From positions 1 through 46,152 of the IMG/VR virus record IMGVR_UViG_3300030104_005779: 46,152 bases of DNA. One strand, written 5' to 3'. Of this stretch, positions 33,145 through 41,985 are shown piece after piece. This DNA is from a virus. Within the stretch, counting starts at the first letter, position 1. Every line of letters begins with the position of its first letter. The translations under genes were made by a program, and so were the position numbers. The notes beneath the pieces were generated by a model, which was not told where the DNA came from, did not search any database, and saw only the letters and a list, made by a program, of their open reading frames with translations.

Positions 33145-33500
33145 AAATAAATGAAAATACAAGCATTGCTATGCCAATTAGAAATATGCTAGCAATCGTC
33201 GCAGCAGTTGCAATGGGAGTATTTGCATATACAGAAGTTACAGCAAGATTAACAAGTTTAGAAACAAGTAGAGAATTATTTCAGGCTGATTTATTAAAAA
33301 AGTCTGAACAAAAACCAACAGATCAAGAACAATTTATGTTAATAGAAAGTTTATTTGGTGATGTTGAAAAATTAATTGAAAATCAAGAACAAAATATGAC
33401 CAATAAGGTTAATATTGAGTTTTTAAAAACACAACTAGAAAAAGCCTTGGATGATATTGAAGTATTAAAAGAAAAGGTCAGAAAAAACGGAACACATTAA
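33141..33500 (+). CDS. Membrane-anchored coiled-coil protein
   Basis: 119 residues: a hydrophobic helix at about 15-32 (MLAIVAAVAMGVFAYTEV) and a long coiled coil with SEQKPTDQEQFMLIE and NKVNIEFLKTQLEKALDDIEVLKEKV. This protein type recurs in uncultured marine phages. A spanin- or holin-like lysis role is possible but unproven. Confidence 0.7.
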   Translation: MKINENTSIAMPIRNMLAIVAAVAMGVFAYTEVTARLTSLETSRELFQADLLKKSEQKPTDQEQFMLIESLFGDVEKLIENQEQNMTNKVNIEFLKTQLEKALDDIEVLKEKVRKNGTH

Positions 33501-33501
33501 A

Positions 33502-33717
33502 ATGATTGAAACTGTCATAGCGCTTTTGATGATAGTTAATAATGAAATAGTAGAGCATAGAATTCAACCCTCAATGAGTGTTTGTTTAAAGGGTAAAAGA
33601 TACGCGGAACGTTCGGAAACTGGTGATAATTTAAAACATCAGTGTATAAAATCAAAAGCTGAAATCGAAAAAAATATCGACGGTTCGTACACAATAAAAA
33701 AACTAATATTAGAATAA
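33502..33717 (+). CDS. Small hypothetical protein of marine phage type
   Basis: 71 residues: an N-terminal hydrophobic part (VIALLMIVNN) and a Cys-containing body (SVCLKGKRYAERSE, HQCIKSKAEIEKNIDG). The Cys pair and IDGSxTIKK ending are seen in small marine phage proteins next to the coiled-coil gene. Function unknown. Confidence 0.6.
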   Translation: MIETVIALLMIVNNEIVEHRIQPSMSVCLKGKRYAERSETGDNLKHQCIKSKAEIEKNIDGSYTIKKLILE

Positions 33718-33742
33718 TTACAAAGGAAAAGTATTTAAGGAA

Positions 33743-33826
33743 ATGAAATATATATTGTATTTAGGTTTAACAATATATTTAATGTCAATTACTGTACTTG
33801 CAATGGAAGCATATACAGTTTTATAA
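33743..33826 (+). CDS. Tiny membrane peptide
   Basis: 27 residues, one hydrophobic helix (ILYLGLTIYLMSITVLA). AAGG before ATG. It precedes NrdA. Unknown function. Confidence 0.5.
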   Translation: MKYILYLGLTIYLMSITVLAMEAYTVL

Positions 33827-33842
33827 AAGGAAAAATGAATAT

Positions 33843-35600
33843 ATGATAGTAGAAGATAGAGATGATTTACTCACAGATTTTGGAAAAACAACATTAAAAG
33901 ACAGGTATTTATTACCTGATGAAAATAGCCCACAAGAGGCTTTTTACAGAGCGGCAAAAGCGTATTCGGATAATGATGAGATGGCTGAGAGGATTTATAA
34001 TTATGCATCTAAATTATGGTTTATGTATTCAACCCCGATATTAAGTAATGGCGGAACAGAACGAGGTATGCCAATTTCATGTTTTTTAAATTATGTAGCT
34101 GATAGTAGAGAAGGATTAACCGGTCATTATACTGAAAATGCTTGGTTAACATCTATTGGTGGTGGTATTGGAGGATTTTGGGGTCATATTAGATCAGATG
34201 GAACTAAAACATCTGGAGGATCTCAATCATCAGGTTCTATTCCTTTTTTAAAAGTTGTAGATTCAGAAATTATGGCATTTAGTCAAGGTAAAACTAGAAG
34301 AGGTAGTTATGCCGCATATATGGATATATCACATCCAGAAATACTTGAATTTTTAGATATAAGAAAACCGTCAGGTGGAGATATACATAGAAAATGTTTA
34401 AATTTACATCACGGTATAAATATATCTAATGATTTTATGGAATTAATTGAAAAATGTATTCAAGAACCAACTTATGATGATACTTGGAATTTAATTGATC
34501 CACATACAAAAGAAATAGTTAAAAAGGTCTCAGCTAGAGACTTGTGGCAAAAAATATTAGAAAATAGAGTTGCTACTGGTGAGCCATATATTTGCTATAT
34601 TGATCATATCAATGATGCATTGCCTGAACAACAAAAGAAATTAGGATTGTCAGTTAAACATTCAAATTTATGTACTGAAATTACATTAGCTACTGATGAA
34701 GATAGAACGGCTGTTTGTTGTTTGTCATCAGTTAATTTAGAAAAATTTGACGAATGGAAAGATGATAAATTATTTATTTCTGATCTTGTTAGATTTTTAG
34801 ATAATGTATTACAATATTTTATAGATAATGCACCTGATAGTGTATTTAGAGCCAAAAATAGCGCAACACAAGAAAGATCTATTGGTCTTGGTGCTATGGG
34901 TTTTCATGCTTATTTACAAAAAAATAATATTGCATTTGAATCTGTTATGGCTAAATCTAAAAATAAATTAATGTTTAAACATATTAAAGAAGAAGCAGTA
35001 AAAGAATCAAAAAGACTTGCTATAAAAAGAGGTGAAGCACCTGATATGGAAGGAACAGGAATGAGAAATGCTCATTTACTTGCTGTTGCTCCTAATGCTT
35101 CAAGTTCAATTATTTGTGGAACAACTTCTCCAAGTATTGAACCATTTAGAGCTAATGCATATGTTCAAAAAACTATGTCTGGTTCTTTTCTTGTTAAAAA
35201 CAAATATTTAGAAAAATTATTAGAACAAAAAGGTATAAATAATGATAAAACGTGGACTTCTATTCTTGGTAACCGTGGTTCAATCTTGCATCTTAAAGAT
35301 CTGTCAGATTATGAAAAAGATGTATTTAAAACTTCGATCGAAATTAACCAACAATGGGTAATTGAGCATGCAGCTGATAGACAAGAACATATTTGTCAAG
35401 GTCAGTCATTAAATGTATTTGTTCCTGCTGATGTAAATATAAAAGAATTACATGATATGCATATGTTAGCGTGGAAAAAGAAATTAAAAACATTATATTA
35501 TTGTAGATCTGAAGCAATTAAACGTGCTGAATTAGTAAGTTTAAAAGTTGAAAGAACTATAATACCTGAAGCAGACGCTTGTTTAGCATGTGAGGGTTAG
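33843..35600 (+). CDS. nrdA: Ribonucleotide reductase large subunit (NrdA-like)
   Basis: I start at ATG 33843; a longer frame from 33798 runs through the peptide gene before it. The 585-residue enzyme makes dNDPs for DNA synthesis. Landmarks: YSTPILSNGG and GMPISCFLN (active-site Cys region), KHSNLCTEIT, CCLSSVNLEKF, AVAPNASSSIICGTT and a C-terminal CLACEG (redox Cys pair). It lacks the N-terminal ATP-cone, so overall activity control may be absent. It works with NrdB at 35733, and with the dNMP kinase of the left arm. Confidence 0.92.
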   Translation: MIVEDRDDLLTDFGKTTLKDRYLLPDENSPQEAFYRAAKAYSDNDEMAERIYNYASKLWFMYSTPILSNGGTERGMPISCFLNYVADSREGLTGHYTENAWLTSIGGGIGGFWGHIRSDGTKTSGGSQSSGSIPFLKVVDSEIMAFSQGKTRRGSYAAYMDISHPEILEFLDIRKPSGGDIHRKCLNLHHGINISNDFMELIEKCIQEPTYDDTWNLIDPHTKEIVKKVSARDLWQKILENRVATGEPYICYIDHINDALPEQQKKLGLSVKHSNLCTEITLATDEDRTAVCCLSSVNLEKFDEWKDDKLFISDLVRFLDNVLQYFIDNAPDSVFRAKNSATQERSIGLGAMGFHAYLQKNNIAFESVMAKSKNKLMFKHIKEEAVKESKRLAIKRGEAPDMEGTGMRNAHLLAVAPNASSSIICGTTSPSIEPFRANAYVQKTMSGSFLVKNKYLEKLLEQKGINNDKTWTSILGNRGSILHLKDLSDYEKDVFKTSIEINQQWVIEHAADRQEHICQGQSLNVFVPADVNIKELHDMHMLAWKKKLKTLYYCRSEAIKRAELVSLKVERTIIPEADACLACEG

Positions 35601-35601
35601 T

Positions 35602-35724
35602 ATGAAAAAGAAAAAACATACTTCTACAAAAAAATTATCTGTATTATGGACAATATATCACACAATTTTAGCTGTGGAATTGTTTATAATAATTATTATT
35701 GAAACAATAGAATTACTACAATAA
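35602..35724 (+). CDS. Small membrane protein between nrdA and nrdB
   Basis: 40 residues: Lys-rich start (MKKKKHTSTKKL), then a hydrophobic helix (HTILAVELFIIIIIETIEL). GAGGG lies a few bases before ATG. Small proteins of this kind lie inside the nrd genes of other marine phages. Function unknown. Confidence 0.6.
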   Translation: MKKKKHTSTKKLSVLWTIYHTILAVELFIIIIIETIELLQ

Positions 35725-35732
35725 GGAAATAA

Positions 35733-36686
35733 ATGAGTTTATTTGATACTAGAAATTATTATAAGCCTTTCGAATATGAATGGGCATTTGAAGCATATGA
35801 CACAATGCAGAAGATGCATTGGCTTCCTAGTGAAGTTCCTTTACATGAAGATGTAAGAGATTGGAATGAAAGATTAACACAAGAAGAAAAAAATTTAATA
35901 TCTCAAATATTAAAATTTTTTACTCAAGGTGATGTAGATATAGCACAAGCTTATTTAGATAGATATATACCAAAATTTAAACCACCTGAAATTAGAATGA
36001 TGTTAAGTTCATTTGTTTCATCTGAAGCTAATCATGCACATAGTTATTCATTATTAAATGATACTATTGGTGAAACAGCATTAACTAATTTTAAAGCATT
36101 TCAAGAATATGAAGAAATGTCTAATAAACATGCTTATTTATTTAAATCAAAAGGCAAAGGTGTTGAAGGTTTAATAAAAGATATTGCTTGTTTTTCTGCA
36201 TTTGGAGAAGGTTTACAATTATTTGCATCATTTGTTATGCTTTTAAATTTTCAAAGATTTGGAAGAATGAAGGGAATGTGCCAAATAGTTACTTGGTCAA
36301 TTAGAGATGAAACACATCATGTTGAATCTATGATTAAATTATTTCATGCATTAGTAAAAGAAAATCCACAAGTATGGACTGAACAATTTAAAGCTGATAT
36401 TTATCAAACTGCCCGGGATATGGTAGAATTAGAAGATAAATTTATAGATCTAGCTTTTGAAATGGGTGGTATTCGTGGATTAAAAGCTGATGAAGTAAAA
36501 AAATATATTAGATATATTGCCGATAGAAGATTATTACAATTATCATTAAAACCAAATTATAAAGTAAAAGATAATCCATTAAGTTGGCTTGATTGGGTAT
36601 TAAATGGTGTTGAACATACAAATTTCTTTGAAAATAGAGCAACTGAATATAATAAAGGTTCTATGACCGGAAATTTATGGGGTTAA
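35733..36686 (+). CDS. nrdB: Ribonucleotide reductase small subunit (NrdB-like, class I)
   Basis: A 317-residue di-iron ferritin-like subunit. Metal ligands show as FTQGDVDIAQAY, SSEANHAHSY, GEGLQLFASF and RDETHHVE. The radical tyrosine is kept in the order E-x2-H-x3-Y (SSEANHAHSY). It ends NRATEYNKG with the usual C-terminus for binding NrdA (GNLWG). It generates the radical for nucleotide reduction. AAGGAAATAA precedes ATG. Confidence 0.93.
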   Translation: MSLFDTRNYYKPFEYEWAFEAYDTMQKMHWLPSEVPLHEDVRDWNERLTQEEKNLISQILKFFTQGDVDIAQAYLDRYIPKFKPPEIRMMLSSFVSSEANHAHSYSLLNDTIGETALTNFKAFQEYEEMSNKHAYLFKSKGKGVEGLIKDIACFSAFGEGLQLFASFVMLLNFQRFGRMKGMCQIVTWSIRDETHHVESMIKLFHALVKENPQVWTEQFKADIYQTARDMVELEDKFIDLAFEMGGIRGLKADEVKKYIRYIADRRLLQLSLKPNYKVKDNPLSWLDWVLNGVEHTNFFENRATEYNKGSMTGNLWG

Positions 36687-36687
36687 T

Positions 36688-36915
36688 ATGAAATATATAT
36701 TAACTATGGTAATGTGTTCTGTTGTAAATGGACAAACAGTTTGTTTACCACCTTTTACATTTGAAGATAAATATAATGATGCGTTTGATTGTATGGTAGA
36801 TGGATATAATAAAGCAAATGATAAAACGATTGAATTAGGTAGAGATGATGTCAATAAATATAAAATTTTTATTAAATTTAGTTGCACTGAAGACAAAATA
36901 GGTAAAGGAGTTTAA
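36688..36915 (+). CDS. Small exported Cys-containing protein
   Basis: 75 residues: N-terminal hydrophobic MKYILTMVMCSVVNG, then CLPPFTFEDKYNDAFDCM and FSCTE. The four cysteines could form disulphides outside the cytoplasm. Similar small proteins follow nrdB in marine phages. Function unknown. Confidence 0.6.
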   Translation: MKYILTMVMCSVVNGQTVCLPPFTFEDKYNDAFDCMVDGYNKANDKTIELGRDDVNKYKIFIKFSCTEDKIGKGV

Positions 36916-36916
36916 T

Positions 36917-37186
36917 ATGGCAGAATATCAAGGTCGAAAAGTAACTTTGAACAAACCTATGCGTGGAGATGTAAAAAAATTTAAAGTTTATGTCAAAAAT
37001 GAAAAAGGCAACGTTGTAAAAGTTAATTTTGGTCATGGTGGTACATCAGCTAAAAAAGCTGGTCAAAAAACTATGAGAATAAGAAAAAATAACCCTGGAG
37101 CTAGAGCTAGTTTTAGAGCAAGACATAATTGTGATAGTCCTGGTCCAAAAACAAAAGCAAGATATTGGTCTTGCAAGAAATGGTAA
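36917..37186 (+). CDS. DUF5872-like basic protein
   Basis: 89 residues, positively charged. KKFKVYVKNEKGNVVKVNFGHGG, then ARASFRARHNCDSPGPKTKARYWSCKKW, which is the signature of a short family next to structural or metabolic genes of many T7- and cyanophage-like phages (RARHNCxxPGPKTKARYWSCxxW). The two Cys and the His may bind metal. Function unknown. First of a run of small basic proteins. Confidence 0.75.
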   Translation: MAEYQGRKVTLNKPMRGDVKKFKVYVKNEKGNVVKVNFGHGGTSAKKAGQKTMRIRKNNPGARASFRARHNCDSPGPKTKARYWSCKKW

Positions 37187-37191
37187 ATAAA

Positions 37192-37317
37192 ATGGCTTAT
37201 AAAAGAAAAAGTTCAATGAAAAAGAAATCAGGTAAGGTTAAACTTACTGCAAAACAAATGAAGCTTCCAAAAGCTTTAAGAGATAAAATATTGGAAGCTA
37301 AAAAACGAGGTAAGTAA
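37192..37317 (+). CDS. Small basic protein
   Basis: 41 residues, mostly Lys (MAYKRKSSMKKKSGKVKLTAKQ...). A start at 37180 (four residues longer) is also possible. Its stop overlaps the next ATG. Nucleic acid binding or head packing is a guess. Confidence 0.6.
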   Translation: MAYKRKSSMKKKSGKVKLTAKQMKLPKALRDKILEAKKRGK

Positions 37318-37421
37318 TGGCTTACAAAAAGAAAAAAGGTAGTGCTGGAAAAGCATGTTGGAAGGGTTACCGAAGAGGTAAAGGTAATTCTTGTATAAAA
37401 ATGAAAAAGAGGAGAAAATAA
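37317..37421 (+). CDS. Tiny basic Cys-containing peptide
   Basis: 34 residues (MAYKKKKGSAGKACWKGYRRGKGNSCIKMKKRRK) with two Cys. Coupled to the gene before by TAATG. Confidence 0.6.
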   Translation: MAYKKKKGSAGKACWKGYRRGKGNSCIKMKKRRK

Positions 37422-37422
37422 A

Positions 37423-37497
37423 ATGTCTAGATGTTGTTGCCAAGTAAGAGCTGCAAGAAAAAGAAAAATGACAATAAGAAGGAAAAGAAGAAAATAA
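37423..37497 (+). CDS. Tiny Cys-Arg-rich basic peptide
   Basis: 24 residues: three consecutive Cys near the start and more than one third Lys/Arg (MSRCCCQVRAARKRKMTIRRK). GAGGAGAAAATAA precedes ATG. Protamine-like in composition. Confidence 0.5.
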   Translation: MSRCCCQVRAARKRKMTIRRKRRK

Positions 37498-37498
37498 T

Positions 37499-37771
37499 AT
37501 GATATTAAATAATAAAAAAGAAGAAAATAGAACAATAGTTATTAATGGTAAAAATTACTACGAAAACGAATTAAACCAAACAATGAGAAATAGTTTAATT
37601 GCGTTATCAACACAAAAAACTAATAGAGCAAGATTAGAAATTGATCTTAATAATTGTGAAATTTTAATTCAACATCACAGTAAAATAGTTGATGATGAGC
37701 TTGCTAAAATAAAACCAATTTCAGAAAACATTATTGCAGAAGATAAAACTTATGAAAATGGTAAAAGTTAA
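37499..37771 (+). CDS. DUF6447-like helical protein
   Basis: 90 residues: a short strand motif NRTIVINGKNYYENEL, then a long charged helix (QTMRNSLIALSTQKTNRARLEIDLNNCEILIQ). This matches the small DUF6447-type proteins of phage head regions (INGKxYxxxxLxxxxxxxLxxLQxxxxxxxxLxxxLxxL). Function unknown, perhaps a head accessory. Confidence 0.55.
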   Translation: MILNNKKEENRTIVINGKNYYENELNQTMRNSLIALSTQKTNRARLEIDLNNCEILIQHHSKIVDDELAKIKPISENIIAEDKTYENGKS

Positions 37772-37779
37772 GGATTAAA

Positions 37780-38802
37780 ATGTCTATTAATGATGATGTA
37801 TATTCAAGAATGCTGAAACACCGTGCATTGTTGACTCTTTACGAAAAGAGATTGGATACTGAAATTGATAAAATTTTGGCATCACACAAAATAAGATTAC
37901 AACGAATTGTAGCATTTTCTGGTACAGCAAATACAAATGCTTTAATTAGAAAATTAAATATTGAAATTCGTTTAACTTATAAAAAAATATATAAAGAAGG
38001 AATTGGTGAATTAAATAAATTACTTGGTGTAAGTGCTAGGTTTTATAAAAGTTTATTTGCCAGAGCCTTGACTAATATTTATAAAGCTAAAGGTGTAAAA
38101 GATACTTTAAAAGTTAATAATTTAATTATTAAATCAAATGGTACTTTTAGCCAACAATTAGCATCTATAAGTATTTTACAACAAAGAAGAATAAAAGGTA
38201 TAGTCAAATTAGGAATGACTGAAAATAAAGCTATGATTAATATAGCTAAGGATTTAGGAAGAAGCGGATTATTAGCTTCAACCGTACAATTAAAAACATT
38301 AACAAGAACTGCAATAACTGAAACATCCAATTTTGTATCAAATCAAACATACAAATTAAATGATGATGTTGTTCAAGGTTATCAATATGTTGCTACTTTA
38401 GATAGTAGAACTAGTTTAATTTGTGGAAGATTAGATGGAAAAGTATTTGCATTAACTAATAAAAATGCACCACAACCACCACAACATTTTAATTGTAGAT
38501 CAACAACTATACCTGTTATAAAAAGTGCTAATCAATTATTAAATACAAAAAATAATAGATTACAAAAACGAAAAATTGCTGGATTATCTGATAGTCGTCG
38601 TGCCTCTATCAATGGTCAAGTACCAGGTAAAACAACTTATCCGGAATGGCTAGCAAGTCAACCGAATGAAGTTAAACTGGCTGTATTAGGAAACCAAAAA
38701 AGAGTTACTTTATTTAACTCGGGAAAAGTTAAATTTTCTCAATTTTCTAATAAAGATGGTAAATTAATTTCGTTAAAACAATTAGAAGAATTATCAAATT
38801 AA
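37780..38802 (+). CDS. Minor head protein, Mu gpF-like
   Basis: 340 residues. The C-terminal part has the Phage_Mu_F (PF04233) pattern: TLTRTAITETSNFVSNQ, then YQYVATLDSRTSLICGRLDG and PPQHFNCRSTTIPV. The N-terminus is helical. In Mu and SPP1 this protein helps head assembly near the portal. AAGGATTAAA precedes ATG. It lies before the scaffold and major capsid genes. Confidence 0.85.
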   Translation: MSINDDVYSRMLKHRALLTLYEKRLDTEIDKILASHKIRLQRIVAFSGTANTNALIRKLNIEIRLTYKKIYKEGIGELNKLLGVSARFYKSLFARALTNIYKAKGVKDTLKVNNLIIKSNGTFSQQLASISILQQRRIKGIVKLGMTENKAMINIAKDLGRSGLLASTVQLKTLTRTAITETSNFVSNQTYKLNDDVVQGYQYVATLDSRTSLICGRLDGKVFALTNKNAPQPPQHFNCRSTTIPVIKSANQLLNTKNNRLQKRKIAGLSDSRRASINGQVPGKTTYPEWLASQPNEVKLAVLGNQKRVTLFNSGKVKFSQFSNKDGKLISLKQLEELSN

Positions 38803-38851
38803 TCTTTTGTTTTAAATTAAATATAACTAAGGCCGTGTCCAAAGGAAAAAA

Positions 38852-39505
38852 ATGTCAGAAAACATTGAAAATACACAAGTTCAAGAAACTAAAGTTGAAG
38901 AAACTAAAAAACCAGATATAAAACAAATGGTTGATGATGAAGTTTCTAAAGCAATAGCAAATATTAAAGTAAATTTAGATAATGCATATAAGCAAAGAGA
39001 TGAAGCTTTGTCTGAAGTAAATAAAATTAAAGAAGAGAAAAGACAATCTGAAATTTCAGGCCTTGAACAACAAGGTAAACATGCTGAAGCAATGCAAATG
39101 AAATTAAATGAAGTTAATAAAAGACTTGAACAATATGAACAAAAGAACACAGAATTGAGCAGAGATAATGCCGTGCGTACTCAGCTTAATGCTTTAAACT
39201 TTAAATCAGAAAAAGCCGCTAATATGGCTTATTCAGATATTGTAAATAGTTTAAAGAAAGACGCTACAGGAAATTGGGTTCATGAAACTGGATCCAGTAT
39301 TAGTGAGACTGTGTCAAACTATGCTAAAGATGAAAATAATGCATTTTTATTTTCTGTTAAAGCGAATATGGGCTCTGGAATATCTCCAGCTAAGCCAAGT
39401 ACAGGAACCAATCCTGTCGGATCTATAAAAGATATGTCAACTGATGAGGTGCTTAATGCCGTTGCAAAAGGGCAAATTAAAGTTGACGGTGATTGGTCTG
39501 AATAA
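38852..39505 (+). CDS. Scaffolding protein
   Basis: 217 residues directly before the major capsid gene. A long coiled coil (about 20-105) with a highly charged N-terminus fits an internal scaffold. The C-terminus (DMSTDEVLNAVAKGQIKVDGDW) could bind the capsid. No protease domain was found nearby, so it may leave intact. Site AAAGGAAAAAA. Confidence 0.8.
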   Translation: MSENIENTQVQETKVEETKKPDIKQMVDDEVSKAIANIKVNLDNAYKQRDEALSEVNKIKEEKRQSEISGLEQQGKHAEAMQMKLNEVNKRLEQYEQKNTELSRDNAVRTQLNALNFKSEKAANMAYSDIVNSLKKDATGNWVHETGSSISETVSNYAKDENNAFLFSVKANMGSGISPAKPSTGTNPVGSIKDMSTDEVLNAVAKGQIKVDGDWSE

Positions 39506-39528
39506 GACTATCTTTTATAATAATAACC

Positions 39529-39540
39529 GCACATATGTGC
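39529..39540. repeat. 12-bp palindrome before capsid gene
   Basis: GCACATATGTGC is a perfect palindrome, 28 bp upstream of the major capsid ATG, with AT-rich flanks that can extend it imperfectly. It may form an mRNA hairpin at the scaffold/capsid boundary. Confidence 0.6.
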
Positions 39541-39567
39541 ATTAAATAATAAAAGGAAATATAAAAA

Positions 39568-40632
39568 ATGGCTGTAACAAGTTCAAATTTTAATAACATT
39601 GCAAGAGCAATTTCTGCTTACGAACAAGCAGGAAGAGCTGATGCTGCGTTATTGACTTCAACTGCTATGGTTGGTTCTGACGCTAGAATCAACGATTCAG
39701 GTGAAAATTACACTGGTACGCTAAGATGGTTAGATTTTTCTGACCCTACTACGTTCCACAAGCAAGATGAAACTGCTGGAAATACAAATATAAATGAAAT
39801 GGCAGTATCAAACAAGTCTGCAGTATATATCAAAAATATTGATCATATCGCTGCACAAGAAATGTCAGTTCAAAAATTAATCTCAAAAGTTGACGGTTTA
39901 GCATATTTAGGATCTCAATTTGCTTCAGTTAGAGCAAGAAGAGAAGATCTACAATTAAGATCTATCCTAAATGGTGTTGCTGATAAAATTTGGGGTGCAA
40001 CTTCAATTGGCGCTTCTGACGCTGCTGCAAAAGTAGGAACATTCGGTTTTTACACTGGTTCAGATTCTGGATCAAATCCAAATCCGTTATTTGCTAATTC
40101 TACTGGTGCTAGTCAATCAAGAAGTACTTTCTTTGATACTCTATTAGATGCTATTACAGAAGTTAAAGGTGAATTCGAAGAGCCTTTCTATTACTTAGTA
40201 GTAGATACTGCAACTTACAACATTATGAGAAAAGAAAACGTTCTTGATGTTGCTCCAGTTGTAGACGGTAACTTCAATTTCTCTACTATTCTTGGTGGAA
40301 AAATTAGACTTATTATTAACAACCAATCATTAACTGCAAACTTACCATCAGGTTTAAAAGTTTCTTACATGTGTAAAGCAGGATCTGTACATTACAGTGA
40401 TATTGCACAAACAAATCCAACTGCGATTGAAAGAAACGAACTAGCTGGTAATGGTGGCGGTCTTGTTACTGTTTTATCTAGATGGGGTAATATAATGCAC
40501 CCGAAAGGTTTATCATGGGCTGGAAGTGCAACTGCATATCCTGCAAATGCTGATCTTGCTCTAGGTACAAACTGGACAGTACATGCTACTAACGTTAACC
40601 AAATTGGTTTATTCCCAATTTATCACGGTTAA
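39568..40632 (+). CDS. Major capsid protein
   Basis: 354 residues following the scaffold. The order scaffold, capsid, head-tail adaptor is decisive. Sequence features: DHIAAQEMSVQKLISKVDGLAYLGS and RARREDLQLRSILNGVADKIW in the N-terminal half, then YYLVVDTATYNIMRKEN and a C-terminal beta-rich half (GSVHYSDIAQTNPTAIERNE). HK97-type fold is expected but not seen directly. The gene uses more C-ending codons (TTC, AAC, GAC) than its neighbours, as in highly expressed genes. Site AAAGGAAATAT. Confidence 0.88.
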   Translation: MAVTSSNFNNIARAISAYEQAGRADAALLTSTAMVGSDARINDSGENYTGTLRWLDFSDPTTFHKQDETAGNTNINEMAVSNKSAVYIKNIDHIAAQEMSVQKLISKVDGLAYLGSQFASVRARREDLQLRSILNGVADKIWGATSIGASDAAAKVGTFGFYTGSDSGSNPNPLFANSTGASQSRSTFFDTLLDAITEVKGEFEEPFYYLVVDTATYNIMRKENVLDVAPVVDGNFNFSTILGGKIRLIINNQSLTANLPSGLKVSYMCKAGSVHYSDIAQTNPTAIERNELAGNGGGLVTVLSRWGNIMHPKGLSWAGSATAYPANADLALGTNWTVHATNVNQIGLFPIYHG

Positions 40633-40662
40633 TATTATAACTATTAGATACGGAGAAAAATA

Positions 40663-41208
40663 ATGGCTTTACAAAAAGGAATCAACTCATTTGTTACTGT
40701 TACAGAAGCAGAAGAATATTTCTATGACAGACTAAACCAAAGTTCTTGGGATAGTGCTACAGATGAAACTGTTGAACGAGCTTTAGTAACGGCCACAGGA
40801 ATTCTCAACGACTTGGATTGGGGTGGTACGGCTTTACCGACTACCTCATATCCTCTATCATGGCCAAGAGACATTACTTACTGGGATAGTAAATCCGGTG
40901 ATAATGAAACTTTAACCGATGATAGAACAACAACAAGTTTTGGAACAATTCCTGAAGATATCAAAAAAGCGACCTATGAACTCGCATTACATCTGATCAA
41001 AAATATGAGCACAATAGAAGATCAATCATCTGGTTCACCTAGATTGAAAGATCTAACTGTTGGTTCTGTTTCTTTAACTTTTGATTTAGGATCTGGATTA
41101 AGTAATTTTAAACAATTACCTGATCAAATCCAAAGATTAATTGCTAAATATGAAGATCCAGCTGCTATGAGTATAAATAGGGGAGTTAAAGTTAGTGGAG
41201 GTGCCTAA
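40663..41208 (+). CDS. Head-tail adaptor (DnaT-like domain)
   Basis: 181 residues. The N-terminal helix pair (FVTVTEAEEYFYDRLNQSSWDSA, ALVTATGILNDLDWGG) and SYPLSWPRD resemble connector proteins annotated as DnaT-like in phages. It likely sits under the portal. Site CGGAGAAAAA. The stop overlaps the next start. Confidence 0.75.
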   Translation: MALQKGINSFVTVTEAEEYFYDRLNQSSWDSATDETVERALVTATGILNDLDWGGTALPTTSYPLSWPRDITYWDSKSGDNETLTDDRTTTSFGTIPEDIKKATYELALHLIKNMSTIEDQSSGSPRLKDLTVGSVSLTFDLGSGLSNFKQLPDQIQRLIAKYEDPAAMSINRGVKVSGGA

Positions 41209-41564
41209 TGGGTTACCATAAACTAATTCAAGATAATGTAAAAAACGCATTTAATGTTATAGGTGATATAGCTGAAGATATAACTTTTACAAATAAAAAT
41301 GTAACTTCTTATAACTTTACTACACAATCTGTTGTTAGTACAACTGATGTATCATTTACGGTTAAAGCTGTAATTGAAAGTCAATATAGAACTAATGATG
41401 ATACACCTAGATTAGAATGCAAAATAATGATCGACTCAGCTAATTTAGATTCTAAACTTATTGATAATTATGACAATGTTGTAATTAGGGGTAAAACTTG
41501 GAAAATAAATAGCTTTGAAGATAATAATTATGTTATCAATTTAATTGTTGGAAGGGAATCATAA
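41208..41564 (+). CDS. Head closure protein
   Basis: 118 residues of beta-rich connector type (FTVKAVIESQYRTNDDTPRLEC, NYDNVVIRGKTWKINSFED). It follows the adaptor and precedes the tail terminator, the usual place for the stopper. Overlaps both neighbours by one base. Confidence 0.7.
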   Translation: MGYHKLIQDNVKNAFNVIGDIAEDITFTNKNVTSYNFTTQSVVSTTDVSFTVKAVIESQYRTNDDTPRLECKIMIDSANLDSKLIDNYDNVVIRGKTWKINSFEDNNYVINLIVGRES

Positions 41565-41956
41565 TGGCTACAATATCTCAATTATTAACAGCTGTTGAAG
41601 GTTTATTCGCTTCCACCGCTTGGACGACTAATAATATAAAAGCATTTCCTGCGAATTATCAAGGGGAAATAGATGCTGATGAGTGGGTACGGGTTTCTGT
41701 ATTACCATTTTCATCAGAACTAGCTTTTAAAGATGTAATAGCAAATGGTCAAATTGTATGTCAAATATTTGTTCCTGCCGGAGCAGGTATGAAACGTGCA
41801 TATGAAATTGCTGATATGTTAAAAGTATTATTAGATCAAGAAGTAATCTCTGGATATCTACAGACAACTAATAGCTTTATAACTAACATTGGAATTGACA
41901 CAAAAGATTCAGGTTTATTTAACGTGAATTATACTGTTAATTTCAGATCAATTTAA
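41564..41956 (+). CDS. Tail terminator-like protein
   Basis: 130 residues: an alpha/beta protein (MATISQLLTAVEGLFASTAW, then VSVLPFSSELAFKDVIANGQIVCQIFVPAG, MLKVLLDQEVISGYL). Lies between the head closure and major tail protein. Would cap the tail tube. Confidence 0.7.
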   Translation: MATISQLLTAVEGLFASTAWTTNNIKAFPANYQGEIDADEWVRVSVLPFSSELAFKDVIANGQIVCQIFVPAGAGMKRAYEIADMLKVLLDQEVISGYLQTTNSFITNIGIDTKDSGLFNVNYTVNFRSI

Positions 41957-41985
41957 CCAAAAATAATATAAAGGAATAACAAAAA

